Below the pieces are notes generated by a model that had not been told where the DNA came from, did no database searches, and saw only the letters and a list, made by a program, of their open reading frames with translations. Shown piece after piece: positions 10,301 to 17,788 of a stretch of 64,000 nt of DNA; the stretch's first letter is position 1; each line of letters starts with the position of its first letter. The stretch covers positions 1-64,000 of the forward strand of contig SVEM01000006.1 in NCBI GenBank assembly GCA_015057375.1. Reading direction: 5' to 3'. The stretch is from Lachnospiraceae bacterium (lineage in GTDB: Bacteria > Bacillota > Clostridia > Lachnospirales > Lachnospiraceae). Position numbers and translations under genes: made by a program.

Positions 10301-12044
10301 TAGTATCGTTATAATTCTCTTCAAGTTTAACATCAAATGCATACTTTACGACATCCCCTGCAGCAAATCTTCTGTTAATTTTATACCATGCTGGAGAATA
10401 GCAGTTTACGCGGTCGTCAATAACACCATATCCATTTGTAACACTAATACCTGACCAACCATCCCATCCAATAGTTCCTTCAGAGAAGTCACCATTTGTT
10501 ATAATGTTAGTTGCAGGATCCTTTGTTGGTATCGGCTTAGCATCTAATTCGAATACTACAGACTTAATCTTGATGTGGAAAGATTCATTTCCACTGTATA
10601 TCTTATAGTATTCAAGTTGGCGATATGCATCAAATGTTTCGTCTTTAGTACCTGAACCGGCAGATTCATTAATACTTCCTGTTTCACTTCCACCAACATA
10701 ACGATAATTTCTTGTAAAACCATCATTTGCATCCTCATATGTGATACGAATGCCTGTTATAGCATAGTTGTTATCATATATTTCTGGAGGTGCAAAGAAT
10801 GATATTCCTGCAAAACCTTGTCCTGCATCAAATATACACTCATTATTATAATTAAATGTAAATGTACCTTTTTTATAGGCGCCTGTTGTTTCATCGAAAT
10901 CTATTTTAACGGTGTCTGCATTCAAATCTAACACATACTCTGATTTATCAGCATTAAATCCTGTCTCAGGAGGAGCTCCAAGTGTAGAAGGATATTTTAC
11001 GGTAATACTTGAAATTACCCATCCCTCTATCTTATTACCTTCATTATAATGATCTGGTTTAAATGTTAAGAAACTACATTCTTCTGTAATATCTTCTTTA
11101 ACTTTTATTGTGACTTTTCCTTCATATGAGTTGTCTTCACTTATATCCACATTTAAATACGAACTAGAAGCATTCTCTGTATATTTACTACCATTATTTA
11201 TATCCGAAGAACCGACAGCCCATACTCTAATACCTTTTCCAGGCCAATTCTTACCTGATACGGTTACTTCAATCTCCTGTCCCGGTTTAACTGAAGGGTT
11301 CAAAGGAAAATGCAACTCTGTCGTATTAGTATCTTCTCTAACATCATTAATTATTAAATTGTTATTCTCATCAAAAGTAGCAATATCTGGATTGTTTAAT
11401 TCTTCTAATTCTTTCAAGTCAATAACCACAGTATTCTCAAAATCTTCAAGATTCTCCTGTGTAAGCAATTTATTTCCAATATATAAGTTGCCGTCTTCCT
11501 TAAGGTTCAACCCCTGATAATCAGCTTCCATAGCTTCCACTAATCCTGCAACAGTTCTGGTTTCTGTGTTTGAAGACGGATTAATAATATTATCAGATTC
11601 GCCTTCAGCAACTTCAGCTTTATACTGAACATGACCTTTTATTGTTATTTCTGTATCCTTATTAGCATAAGGAATTCCACTAAGAACAACAGCATATATT
11701 ACGGAATCATTTGCAACATTCTTAGAATACACCTTGTTATGTATCTGTTCACTATTATTACCTTCAAATGATGAAGTACGGACAAAAACAGACCTTCCTT
11801 CAACGGTAATCTCTATAGCACAACCGTTAGCCGCACTTGCATTATTAATCTGTATTGCCATTCTCATAGACTGTCTTCCGTTAGTTTCACCCAATTTAAG
11901 TGTAGCACCGAGCACTTCAGCTGTCGGCACTTTTGAAGGATCAGCAGCTTTAGCTGCCTTAGGTGAATAAACCAGTCCTGACAATACAATGGCTACTGCC
12001 ATAATAAATGCCAGTAATTTCATTCCTCTTGTTGACATTGTCAT
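7302..12044 (-). CDS. Secreted multi-CBM protein (catalytic domain only in -1 frame)
   Basis: The 1580-residue zero-frame product holds binding modules but no recognisable catalytic domain. Seen in order: signal peptide (1-34); an N-terminal domain shared with the 1199-residue esterase (about 38-170); a beta module (200-350); a diverged module (360-500); a CBM4/9-like module (508-668); an AWGWNE-type module (675-831); a PT linker; and two CBM9-like modules (about 858-1058 and 1220-1434, each with an IEFFLDE/IEFYLDE motif), each followed by a related beta module. CBM9 is typical of xylanases. The start is ATG at 12044, 10 bases after GGAGG. The frame ends at TAA 7302, inside an A9 run after which a complete CE1 esterase follows in the -1 frame, giving a potential full product of about 1875 residues. 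A terminator follows only after the CE1 part. Confidence 0.9.
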   Translation of the reverse strand: MTMSTRGMKLLAFIMAVAIVLSGLVYSPKAAKAADPSKVPTAEVLGATLKLGETNGRQSMRMAIQINNASAANGCAIEITVEGRSVFVRTSSFEGNNSEQIHNKVYSKNVANDSVIYAVVLSGIPYANKDTEITIKGHVQYKAEVAEGESDNIINPSSNTETRTVAGLVEAMEADYQGLNLKEDGNLYIGNKLLTQENLEDFENTVVIDLKELEELNNPDIATFDENNNLIINDVREDTNTTELHFPLNPSVKPGQEIEVTVSGKNWPGKGIRVWAVGSSDINNGSKYTENASSSYLNVDISEDNSYEGKVTIKVKEDITEECSFLTFKPDHYNEGNKIEGWVISSITVKYPSTLGAPPETGFNADKSEYVLDLNADTVKIDFDETTGAYKKGTFTFNYNNECIFDAGQGFAGISFFAPPEIYDNNYAITGIRITYEDANDGFTRNYRYVGGSETGSINESAGSGTKDETFDAYRQLEYYKIYSGNESFHIKIKSVVFELDAKPIPTKDPATNIITNGDFSEGTIGWDGWSGISVTNGYGVIDDRVNCYSPAWYKINRRFAAGDVVKYAFDVKLEENYNDTNYSFACWFASDSGEYTSGGDYQGKYICYDSEGNRVYGNAESWTRVEGTFTVPEYTESLTIYIGEGPNYTSSRTNTFYVDNLHISTENEEPPVPTPFWGWNEDHSEYTLNLDDCLWNNDNETKVKNEDGTYTFTRGDGGEFGFQIPEKEYKNNRFTKVVIDYRDANYGRVGHTAHYGTNTVTHVNPDNGIWNVYELAGDDEWVINPDYYYKYAEADGGNVYCYDANYSNSRIFDGTVGGSVTIESITLSGIVAAPTAPPTAPPTPIPTFRPIINADQADLQVYKTDKDIEVDGSADDAAWADAETLKLETYSSGTSTNTTATAKVLWDDLGIYLLVNVEDDTVIASNGNAWENDGIEFYLDEDLSKETSYASNADAFQYRYTQLSEDGVITNGVASQGNDASTLYAGIETAHTMVTGGYIVEAYIPFVNPLTVQPGVGMGFEIYVMDCIANERRNEIYLLSNGNLYNNPGLMGTIQLVEGGASVPTPTYVYEIDLSDEDTWDADGGTVAYNSETGLLEASFANYQGVAFIAPTGYDFTAVEVTYTSSYNLNPFVFGSAFNGQITNGSPGQSDRLANQKITATNGETTQIWTDPEDVIRAIKFVTMDGSTDINFKSVKFLSYENVATPVPTATPSPYETKYAYRVTTPINIDGVADEIWESIPWTPMDTKLATGEGSNSSTTIANTKIAWDENNLYCLVHVKDAEISKANTAAHLQDGIEFFLDENASRETGYDNNTDAFQYRISGLDGGLLGQSNLEADNNGFQIGVGGPGSLANNITSDCARYSIDSDGKGYMIEYKIPFNNGGRLNKTMAFDMMVNDSDSITRNYEIYYSSVTSRPSYYGLGDVYACDLKLVEALDYHKVDLSNPSNYITDNLETAANYNNGVLNFGANNGQSIAILAPNNGVTYTQVDVVLENNRNLHFYLFGEEFNGANIGNGAPGLSDKLPTESKSESENKILGYTPYALFSNEVDSIKAVKIIRAFNNVSTGNIKSVIFYGKKN

Positions 12045-12069
12045 AGTAACTTTACCTCCAATTCACGGC

Positions 12070-12092
12070 TCATAAACATTGATTGTTTATGA
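12070..12092. promoter_or_regulatory. Palindrome upstream of the multi-CBM gene
   Basis: Perfect 9-bp arms TCATAAACA and TGTTTATGA with a 5-base spacer end about 26 bases before the start codon, next to the ribosome binding site. It is a candidate operator or mRNA leader hairpin. The regulator is unknown. Confidence 0.4.
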
Positions 12093-12222
12093 AATTTTAT
12101 TGTTTTTTTATTAGATTTGATTATAGTAACCCTCAGAATAGTTGTATCACAATGAGGTCAAGTAATCAATAACCTAATTAAATTTTTATAAAAATATTAT
12201 ATTTCCCTTGTTTGTTTTGTAA

Positions 12223-12936
12223 TTATTCTACATTCATCCCCTCATATGCAACTATTGCAGCCTCCTTATTCATACTGCAATACATTTCATAAGACGGAAT
12301 TTCTGTCAGAAGTCTGTCAATAAGGTCCAGATATTTTATTATCTCTGTTTGATTTTTAGGTAGAATTACCTGATGCATAAGTTGTGGTATTGCTTCTTTG
12401 GCTACAATCCTTTCGATATGGTTTTCACCTCTTTTCAAAAAACATATGGCATTCAGCGGAGCACATGTGTTTATATTCCAACCTTCTTTGCCGCACCACG
12501 GTGTTCCGTATACCATAAATGTATTATCAACAAGTCTTATAATAGGTTTATCTCCGTTTATTATATGGGCTTTGTCACCATATACCTGTTTCCAATACAT
12601 GAGGTGCGTGCTTTTTCCGGTCCCGCTTTTTGCACAGAATGCATAAACTCTACCACCCATCTCTATACATGCTCCATGCATGAGAAATGCATCATAATGT
12701 ATAAGCTGTCTGCTTATCTCACGATATATACAGATGCTTTCGCAATACGGGAGCGGATATTCGATTCCCTGTGATTTGTATGAGTCTTTCTGTTCTTTCT
12801 CGATGTCGCCATCCGATACACTTACCTGCATGGATATATCGTCCGAATCAGTTATGTATTCTTTGCACATATTCCGGACGTATTCGTATTTATTATCTAT
12901 TCTTATATTAATGTCTGCCAATCTTATGTAAAACAT
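12223..12936 (-). CDS. HPr kinase/serine kinase-like P-loop protein
   Basis: 237 residues. The Walker A motif KSGTGKST lies at 103-110, preceded by LMHGACIE, a layout seen in HprK-like proteins that accompany PqqD-type or S24/S26-type peptidase genes in peptide-modification clusters of Firmicutes. Here a probable S26 peptidase lies 1.9 kb upstream on the same strand, but an AbiE operon sits between them and no PqqD is visible. AAAGG lies 9 bases before the ATG. True HPr kinases are about 310 residues with a separate N-terminal domain and use a different gene context (hprK with lgt), so I do not call it hprK. Substrate unknown. The fold assignment is fairly sure; the biological role is inference. 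Confidence 0.75.
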   Translation of the reverse strand: MFYIRLADINIRIDNKYEYVRNMCKEYITDSDDISMQVSVSDGDIEKEQKDSYKSQGIEYPLPYCESICIYREISRQLIHYDAFLMHGACIEMGGRVYAFCAKSGTGKSTHLMYWKQVYGDKAHIINGDKPIIRLVDNTFMVYGTPWCGKEGWNINTCAPLNAICFLKRGENHIERIVAKEAIPQLMHQVILPKNQTEIIKYLDLIDRLLTEIPSYEMYCSMNKEAAIVAYEGMNVE

Positions 12937-13043
12937 GTCTCTTTACCTTTACTAATGTTATTCGAACTCATTTGTAATATGTGTAATCACAGTTAATTTT
13001 TGATAAATCAGCACTCATAGCAATTCACATATTTTATTAGTAA

Positions 13044-13946
13044 TTACACTTTCTTCCACTTGCCCTCATTCGCATCCCACTGATTCTCAAATACTTCTCC
13101 ATTCATAACAGCAGTATACGGTTTACATAAAAATTCCTGTATACTCTGCAAAATTACCGAAAACTCATCCATTTCTATATCAATCTTTTTTGTAAATGTT
13201 TTCCACTTCTTCTGCATTCCGTCATCTTTATCAAACGTCATAATCTGTTCAAACTGCTCCATCGTAAATTTATGCTCACGATTAGCAAATGTTTTACTTA
13301 ATGCTTCACACAAAACTTTTCCTTCAAAATCAAACTTATGTGCCAAATAATAGATATCATAGTAATCTTTCATTCTACTTGAAAACTCCATTAATGAAAG
13401 AATTGCATCTATTTTCTCAGCCACCGTTGTCTCTATTGAATACGTATTGATAACCGGAGCATCAAAATCGTCCAACTGTGTTGGTATTTTTCGTTTTTCC
13501 TGTTTTGGAACAATAACGTCTCCAACACCAAAATCAATACTAAAAGGCGTGCGTGTATTTTTTATTTTCGCTATCATTGTAACACCAACACCAACATATT
13601 TTTTAGCCACAGCTATCGGGGCCACGTCTTTTATTTCAAAACTCACGAAATCATTTCCTGTTTCTACTGCAATAATTTCTTCTACAACACTTCTTAACTG
13701 TTCTGGTGTATTTGGTATCTTTCTTAAAAGAAAATCTATATCCACAGTCACCCTGCTATCAAACTCCGTCAAAGAATATATGAACAATCCTCCTTTTAAT
13801 ACTAGATTTTCTACGTGTCTTGACTTTTGAAGCCTTCTAAGAAATTCTTCTTGGCAAAATAATTGCAGACATAACTGATAACTTCTACCACTTTCCTTTG
13901 CCTTATTTTTTAGTCTTGCAAGCACCGAACTAGCTATGTCACCCAT
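13044..13946 (-). CDS. abiEii: AbiEii-type toxin (nucleotidyltransferase)
   Basis: 300 residues with the AbiEii/AbiGii signature. LVLKGG lies at 49-53, then TVDIDFLL with Asp69 and Asp71 as metal-binding candidates, IDFGVGD, and a late AEKIDAIL followed by RMKDYYDIYYL. Family members are nucleotidyltransferases that act as toxins in type IV toxin-antitoxin systems and in phage abortive infection. The reading frame begins inside the antitoxin gene (8-base overlap), with GGAGG 9 bases before ATG, so synthesis is probably coupled to that of the antitoxin. All core motifs are intact. Confidence 0.88.
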   Translation of the reverse strand: MGDIASSVLARLKNKAKESGRSYQLCLQLFCQEEFLRRLQKSRHVENLVLKGGLFIYSLTEFDSRVTVDIDFLLRKIPNTPEQLRSVVEEIIAVETGNDFVSFEIKDVAPIAVAKKYVGVGVTMIAKIKNTRTPFSIDFGVGDVIVPKQEKRKIPTQLDDFDAPVINTYSIETTVAEKIDAILSLMEFSSRMKDYYDIYYLAHKFDFEGKVLCEALSKTFANREHKFTMEQFEQIMTFDKDDGMQKKWKTFTKKIDIEMDEFSVILQSIQEFLCKPYTAVMNGEVFENQWDANEGKWKKV

Positions 13947-14544
13947 TCAGCATTACCTCCATCAATTCAGTAACTTTTTTATATACCCTCATTTCCTTTG
14001 CATACTTTGACAAATTGCTCAAATTTTTATTATTATCTGCAACATAAGCATTTATTGCTTTATTAAACATTTCATTATCCATTTTCGATTTATGTTTAAA
14101 ACAATCGCAAATTGTTCTTTCTCTGTCATATACCGGAAGTTCTATTCCATTAAAAATACCTTCCGTTTTTCCAATAGCGAGTTTATCTTCTTGTACGTAA
14201 TAAACTTTGCATGGAAAATTATCAATCTTTATTTTGGTGCGAGATATTTTTCTTGGAACAGCAATGGTCCACACCAACGGTGTTTTATCACTATACCCAT
14301 AATAAAACAATGCCGATTCCATGCACACAACTCCTTCTTCTAAAAAAACAGAAATCATCTTTTCTTCTGAAATTTCCATATGATTAGCTACTTGGTAATA
14401 TCCATGTTTCACTCTCTCGATTTCTCCACTTTCACACATTTTCTTTATTTCAGAATTTTGTATTCCAACTTCATTCAGTTGTGCTGTTTTTGCTATTCCA
14501 CCATTATTTTTTATAATTGATTTTGCAATATCTGACTTCTTCAT
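13939..14544 (-). CDS. abiEi: AbiEi-type antitoxin / transcriptional repressor
   Basis: 201 residues. The N-terminal about 70 residues form a winged-helix-like region (ending ERVKHGYYQV). The rest matches the AbiEi antitoxin layout, with WTIAVPRKIS and the YDRERTICDCFK segment typical of the family. Known AbiEi proteins neutralise AbiEii without direct binding and repress their own promoter through inverted repeats. A promoter with an overlapping short palindrome lies just upstream, which fits autoregulation. The operon is AbiEi first, AbiEii second. Confidence 0.88.
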   Translation of the reverse strand: MKKSDIAKSIIKNNGGIAKTAQLNEVGIQNSEIKKMCESGEIERVKHGYYQVANHMEISEEKMISVFLEEGVVCMESALFYYGYSDKTPLVWTIAVPRKISRTKIKIDNFPCKVYYVQEDKLAIGKTEGIFNGIELPVYDRERTICDCFKHKSKMDNEMFNKAINAYVADNNKNLSNLSKYAKEMRVYKKVTELMEVMLNG

Positions 14545-14582
14545 AAATTCACCATTTTTACTAAATTATTTTATACTATTGC

Positions 14583-14621
14583 CTAGTTTACTAGTATATA
14601 TTATTTTATATAATTTTTCAA
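14583..14621 (-). promoter_or_regulatory. abiE promoter with overlapping palindrome
   Basis: On the minus strand, TTGAAA (14616-14621), 17 bases, then TATACT (14593-14598). The palindrome CTAGTAAACTAG (14583-14594) overlaps the end of the -10 element, about 40 bases before the antitoxin start. This is a plausible site for AbiEi autorepression. Confidence 0.6.
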
Positions 14622-14702
14622 CCACAAAAATTTGATTTTGTGTATCAAAAATTATATTTATTAAAAAGTGCCAATGCTCTTGGCATCATCATTAATATAT
14701 TT

Positions 14703-14801
14703 ATGGATTTTGATATAGAAACTGTATCGGATGTTCTCTCATTATTATTTAAAACGGATGAACAATTAGACTTGAAGCAGGAAGAAAAGAAAGGATCCTA
14801 A
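14703..14801 (+). pseudogene. Short ORF, possible gene remnant
   Basis: 32 codons from ATG, rich in Asp/Glu/Lys at the end. The same frame is open upstream back to 14595 and reads like protein (for example LLKSANALGI), but there is no credible start or ribosome binding site. Unlike its neighbours it is on the plus strand. It may be the tail of a gene lost when the AbiE operon arrived. Family not recognised. Confidence 0.25.
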
Positions 14802-14836
14802 ATAAAATGTTGCCACTAATATATGTGTGAAAGTCC

Positions 14837-15286
14837 TTATATTCTGCGCCTTGCATGGCTTGTAACTATTCTGCCTCTATAATATATATACCTGAATGGA
14901 AATATCATGTTCCATATACGCACATATAATCTATATAATCTGTCTGTATCTTTTATTGTCCTGTTCTTTCGATATATCTGCGTTACTGCTCCAAGTATAT
15001 TTTCGCGTTTTATATGTTCACAGGTTAAGCAATTGTCTCCACGGGTTATCATGTTGCCGTCTTGTTTTATCTTTATAAGGCGGTGAATTATAAACTTGCC
15101 TCCGTGCTCAAATAAGATTAGATCGCCTTTTCTTATTTCTCCGGAAATAGGCTCAACAAGTACTTGTGTTGCTTTTTTATTCAATTTGTCATACAAAAGC
15201 GGCTGCATGCTGACGCCGGATGTTGATATGATTACAAACCGACCTTCCTGCAGTTCTTTTTTTACGTTGCTTGTTTCCGGGAGCAT
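14837..15286 (-). CDS. S26 (SipW/ER-type) signal-peptidase-like protein
   Basis: 149 residues from ATG 15286, which has AAAGG 8 bases upstream. An in-frame ATG at 15334 is possible but has a weak site. The Ser box GVSMQP contains the likely nucleophile Ser26. KGDLILF and FIIHRL follow, the second placing His68 where SipW and archaeal/ER signal peptidases carry a catalytic His instead of Lys, and TRGDN comes next. There is no N-terminal membrane segment; a hydrophobic stretch (IWNMIFPF) lies near the C-terminus. Similar small S24/S26 peptidases occur beside HprK-like genes, one of which is downstream. It probably matures a peptide or small secreted protein; the substrate is unknown. Confidence 0.75.
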   Translation of the reverse strand: MLPETSNVKKELQEGRFVIISTSGVSMQPLLYDKLNKKATQVLVEPISGEIRKGDLILFEHGGKFIIHRLIKIKQDGNMITRGDNCLTCEHIKRENILGAVTQIYRKNRTIKDTDRLYRLYVRIWNMIFPFRYIYYRGRIVTSHARRRI

Positions 15287-15365
15287 AGTGTATACCTTTT
15301 CTTTCTGATAATATTCTTTGTCACGACTGTCCATATTCAAGTCTTAACTTCTTAAAAATTTACAA

Positions 15366-15402
15366 AAGGGAATGTTCATGCCGCAACACCAAACATTCCC
15401 TT
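15366..15402 (-). terminator. Leader hairpin (terminator/attenuator) before the S26 peptidase
   Basis: Perfect 11-bp stem AAGGGAATGTT / AACATTCCCTT with a 15-base loop. On the minus strand it is followed by TTGTAAATTTTT. It lies between a promoter at 15427-15455 and the peptidase start, so it could end transcription in the leader. Confidence 0.55.
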
Positions 15403-15426
15403 ATCATGGTTCGTTTTTCTAATTAT

Positions 15427-15455
15427 ATTCTATACTAGAAGCAGAAAAAAATCAA
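15427..15455 (-). promoter_or_regulatory. Promoter of the S26 peptidase gene
   Basis: Minus strand TTGATT (15450-15455), 17 bases, TAGAAT (15427-15432). The predicted leader is about 90-140 bases, depending on which start codon is used. Confidence 0.5.
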
Positions 15456-15523
15456 ATATATTTTTGTTATATAACATGGTATTGAAAAGCAGGCTTCGTC
15501 TAATATCATTGGATAGAATTTTT

Positions 15524-15669
15524 GTCCTAATAATTTCAAATCTTAGAAGAGCCAGTAGGGTGGTGAGCAGCAATCTTGTCCTAATAACCTCAATCTTTAA
15601 AAGGTTTAGTAGGACGCCGGACTTGTTTTTCACCCTACTGAACTAAGTACAATGCAAGATTAGTAGGAC
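15524..15669. repeat. Nested palindromic intergenic element
   Basis: Three nested inverted repeats share a core. Outer: GTCCTAATAAT (15524-15534) with ATTAGTAGGAC (15659-15669). Middle: CAGTAGGGTG (15553-15562) with CACCCTACTG (15631-15640), perfect. Inner: GTCCTAATAACCT (15578-15590) with AGGTTTAGTAGGAC (15602-15615). The 15341-15738 intergenic stretch contains this element, the leader hairpin above and the tRNA terminator. Frames crossing the element encode only low-complexity repeat-derived peptides. Confidence 0.6.
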
Positions 15670-15679
15670 AGCGAACTAA

Positions 15680-15727
15680 AAACACAAAGACTGCCACCTT
15701 GCGAACTCTAATTCGCCTAAGTGACAG
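15680..15727 (-). terminator. Terminator of the tRNA-Ser pair
   Basis: On the minus strand CTGTCAC pairs with GTGGCAG (one G-U), enclosing an inner GCGAA/TTCGC stem. It is followed by TCTTTGTGTTTTT, 12 bases after the tRNA-Ser(GGA) 3' end. Confidence 0.65.
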
Positions 15728-15738
15728 CCTTATTAAAA

Positions 15739-15827
15739 CGGAGAAGGAGGGATTTGAACCCTCGCGCCGCTATTAACGACCTACTCCCTTTCCAGGGGAG
15801 CCCCTTCAGCCACTTGGGTACTTCTCC
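15739..15827 (-). tRNA. tRNA-Ser(GGA)
   Basis: Acceptor stem GGAGAAG/CTTCTCC, a long variable arm typical of class II tRNAs, TTCAAAT in the T loop, and an anticodon stem-loop CTCCC-CTGGAAA-GGGAG with anticodon GGA. CCA is not encoded. Confidence 0.95.
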
Positions 15828-15872
15828 ATGCGCCTTATTTTCTTATTTTCCTATATTTTGACATAAAAAAAG

Positions 15873-15958
15873 CGGAGAGGGAGGGATTCGAACCCTCGGT
15901 GCCTTGCGGCACGCCGGTTTTCAAGACCGGTGCACTAAACCAGCTATGCGACCTCTCC
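15873..15958 (-). tRNA. tRNA-Ser(TGA)
   Basis: Acceptor stem GGAGAGG/CCTCTCC, a long variable arm (GTGCCGCAAGGCAC), TTCGAAT in the T loop, and an anticodon loop CTTGAAA giving anticodon TGA. It lies 45 bases upstream of tRNA-Ser(GGA) and is probably cotranscribed with it. Confidence 0.95.
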
Positions 15959-15972
15959 TTAACTGCTCGACT

Positions 15973-16002
15973 AGTATAACACTATTCAAACAAGCATGTC
16001 AA
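15973..16002 (-). promoter_or_regulatory. Promoter of the tRNA-Ser pair
   Basis: Minus strand consensus TTGACA (15997-16002), 18 bases, TATACT (15973-15978), 14 bases before tRNA-Ser(TGA). The -35 overlaps the ispD stop codon. Confidence 0.8.
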
Positions 16003-16694
16003 GCATTATTTTTAATATTATTTGAAATTATTAACATATCTTCCGGAGTTGTAAGTTTGATGTTTGAATAATCTCCCATCACAAGCTTTACTCGTCTATT
16101 ATCATATATCTCCCATATCATAGCATCGTCTGTTACCATTGCTGCTTTTTCTTCTTTCATGTAACTGTCAAACGCTTTAACAAGTCCTTCCATCTCGAAT
16201 GTCTGTGGTGTCTGCATGTTCCACACACTTTTTCTGTCAGGCGTACAGGTTATATAGCCGTCCTCATCAGCCAGCCTTACAGTATCTTTGCTCGGCACTG
16301 CAGGCACAACCGCTTTGGTTTGTTTAACTTCTGTAATAATTCTGTCCAAAAGCTCATTATTTATACATGGTCTTGCTCCGTCATGAATCATTACATAATC
16401 ATGCGGTCCAAGATTCTGCAGTCCGTTATATACGGAGTTATAACGTTCTTTTCCGCCCTCTGCTATGGCACGCACTTTTTCTATGTTATACTTTTCAACA
16501 ATCTCTGTGCGGATCATTTCATGATACTCAGGCGCAGCGACAATAACAATATCATCAACCTCTTCATGCATGTCGAAACATTTTAAGGAATAATACAACA
16601 CAGGTTTTCCCCATACATCCATATATTGTTTTGGCATATCGCTGTTCATTCGGCTTCCGGTTCCGGCCGACAAAAGTACAACTCCTATACTCAT
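15999..16694 (-). CDS. ispD: 2-C-methyl-D-erythritol 4-phosphate cytidylyltransferase
   Basis: 231 residues, the usual IspD length. It joins CTP and methylerythritol phosphate in the non-mevalonate isoprenoid pathway. N-terminal nucleotide-binding motif LSAGTGSRMNSDMPKQY, then GGKERYNSVYNGL, the IHDGARPC block and the VPSKDTVR segment, all family hallmarks. It is last in a tight operon (zinc-ribbon gene, rnz, tsaD, ispD), 12 bases after tsaD. Its stop codon overlaps the tRNA-Ser promoter. Assignment is secure. Confidence 0.96.
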   Translation of the reverse strand: MSIGVVLLSAGTGSRMNSDMPKQYMDVWGKPVLYYSLKCFDMHEEVDDIVIVAAPEYHEMIRTEIVEKYNIEKVRAIAEGGKERYNSVYNGLQNLGPHDYVMIHDGARPCINNELLDRIITEVKQTKAVVPAVPSKDTVRLADEDGYITCTPDRKSVWNMQTPQTFEMEGLVKAFDSYMKEEKAAMVTDDAMIWEIYDNRRVKLVMGDYSNIKLTTPEDMLIISNNIKNNA

Positions 16695-16706
16695 GTTTTT
16701 TCTCCT

Positions 16707-17786
16707 TTAGTCTCCGAACTTAAGGTTTGCAACTGCATTAAGGTCATGTCCGTGGCGGACACCCTGCATGTATTCGTAATATCCGGCCGCACCAATCATT
16801 GCCGCGTTGTCTGTACATAAAACAGGATCAGGATAATACAAGTTGAATCCTGCTGCCTCACATGCCTTTTTCATTTCTTCACGAAGAGCTGAGTTGCAGG
16901 CAACCCCTCCTGCCATTGCTATATCTTTATATCCATATTCTTTTGCAGCCTCTATTGTATGTCCTACAAGCACATCCGTTACTGCCTTTTGGAACGATGC
17001 TGCAACGTCTGCCTTGTTGTATGGTTCATTTTTCATATTACAACCGTTTACATAGTTAAGTACCGCTGACTTTATACCGCTGAAGCTGAAATCATATTTA
17101 TGTCCATCGATGTGGCCTCTAGGGAATTTTATTGCGTCTGCGTTTCCTTCTTTTGCAAGCTTATCTATCTTTGCGCCTCCCGGATATGTAAGCCCTATGG
17201 TTCTTGCCACTTTGTCAAACGCTTCACCGCAGGCATCATCTCTTGTTCTTCCTATGATGTTATAGCGACCGTAATCGCTTACTTCTACAACATTGGTGTG
17301 GCCACCGGATACGACAAGACAAATGAACGGCGGTTTAAGCTCAGGATGACATATATAGTTAGCCGATATGTGACCGCCGATATGATGAACTCCGACAAGC
17401 GGTATGTTCTTTGCATAAGCCATTGCCTTTGCTGCTGACACTCCGACGAGAAGCGAGCCAACAAGGCCCGGTCCGTATGTGACGCATATGGCATTTATAC
17501 GGTCAAGTTCTACATCCGCCTGCAAAAGCGCCTCTGTTATAACAGGATTAATACACTCTATATGTTTTCTTGATGCAATTTCAGGAACGACTCCACCATA
17601 CATTGTATGGATGTCTATCTGTGATGCGATTATATTGGAAAGAACATCCCTGCCGTTACGAACCACCGCAGCCGATGTTTCATCACATGAGCTTTCTATT
17701 GCAAGAACATATATATCATTATCATTTTTTTCTGTTGTATGCTCTACTGCCGCATTATAAAAACTTATATTTTCATCCATTTTCAT
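16707..17786 (-). CDS. tsaD: tRNA N6-threonylcarbamoyladenosine synthase subunit TsaD
   Basis: 359 residues. Catalytic ASKHA-fold subunit that transfers threonylcarbamoyl to A37 of ANN-decoding tRNAs, working with TsaB and TsaE, which are encoded 2-4 kb away. Visible motifs: [14 protein letters not shown], the metal-binding [27 protein letters not shown] and the late MAGGVACNS. An N-terminal extension of about 25 residues precedes the conserved start, so the true start could lie slightly inside. Two bases separate it from rnz upstream. Confidence 0.97.
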   Translation of the reverse strand: MKMDENISFYNAAVEHTTEKNDNDIYVLAIESSCDETSAAVVRNGRDVLSNIIASQIDIHTMYGGVVPEIASRKHIECINPVITEALLQADVELDRINAICVTYGPGLVGSLLVGVSAAKAMAYAKNIPLVGVHHIGGHISANYICHPELKPPFICLVVSGGHTNVVEVSDYGRYNIIGRTRDDACGEAFDKVARTIGLTYPGGAKIDKLAKEGNADAIKFPRGHIDGHKYDFSFSGIKSAVLNYVNGCNMKNEPYNKADVAASFQKAVTDVLVGHTIEAAKEYGYKDIAMAGGVACNSALREEMKKACEAAGFNLYYPDPVLCTDNAAMIGAAGYYEYMQGVRHGHDLNAVANLKFGD

Positions 17787-17788
17787 GA

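Noticed and set aside
12223-12936. True hprK
   Set aside because: Too short, lacks the N-terminal HprK domain and has a different gene context; only the P-loop fold agrees.
15430-15633. 67-codon minus-strand ORF in the intergenic region
   Set aside because: It runs through the nested palindromic element and its Leu/Ile/Arg-rich repeats come from the DNA repeats; no ribosome binding site.
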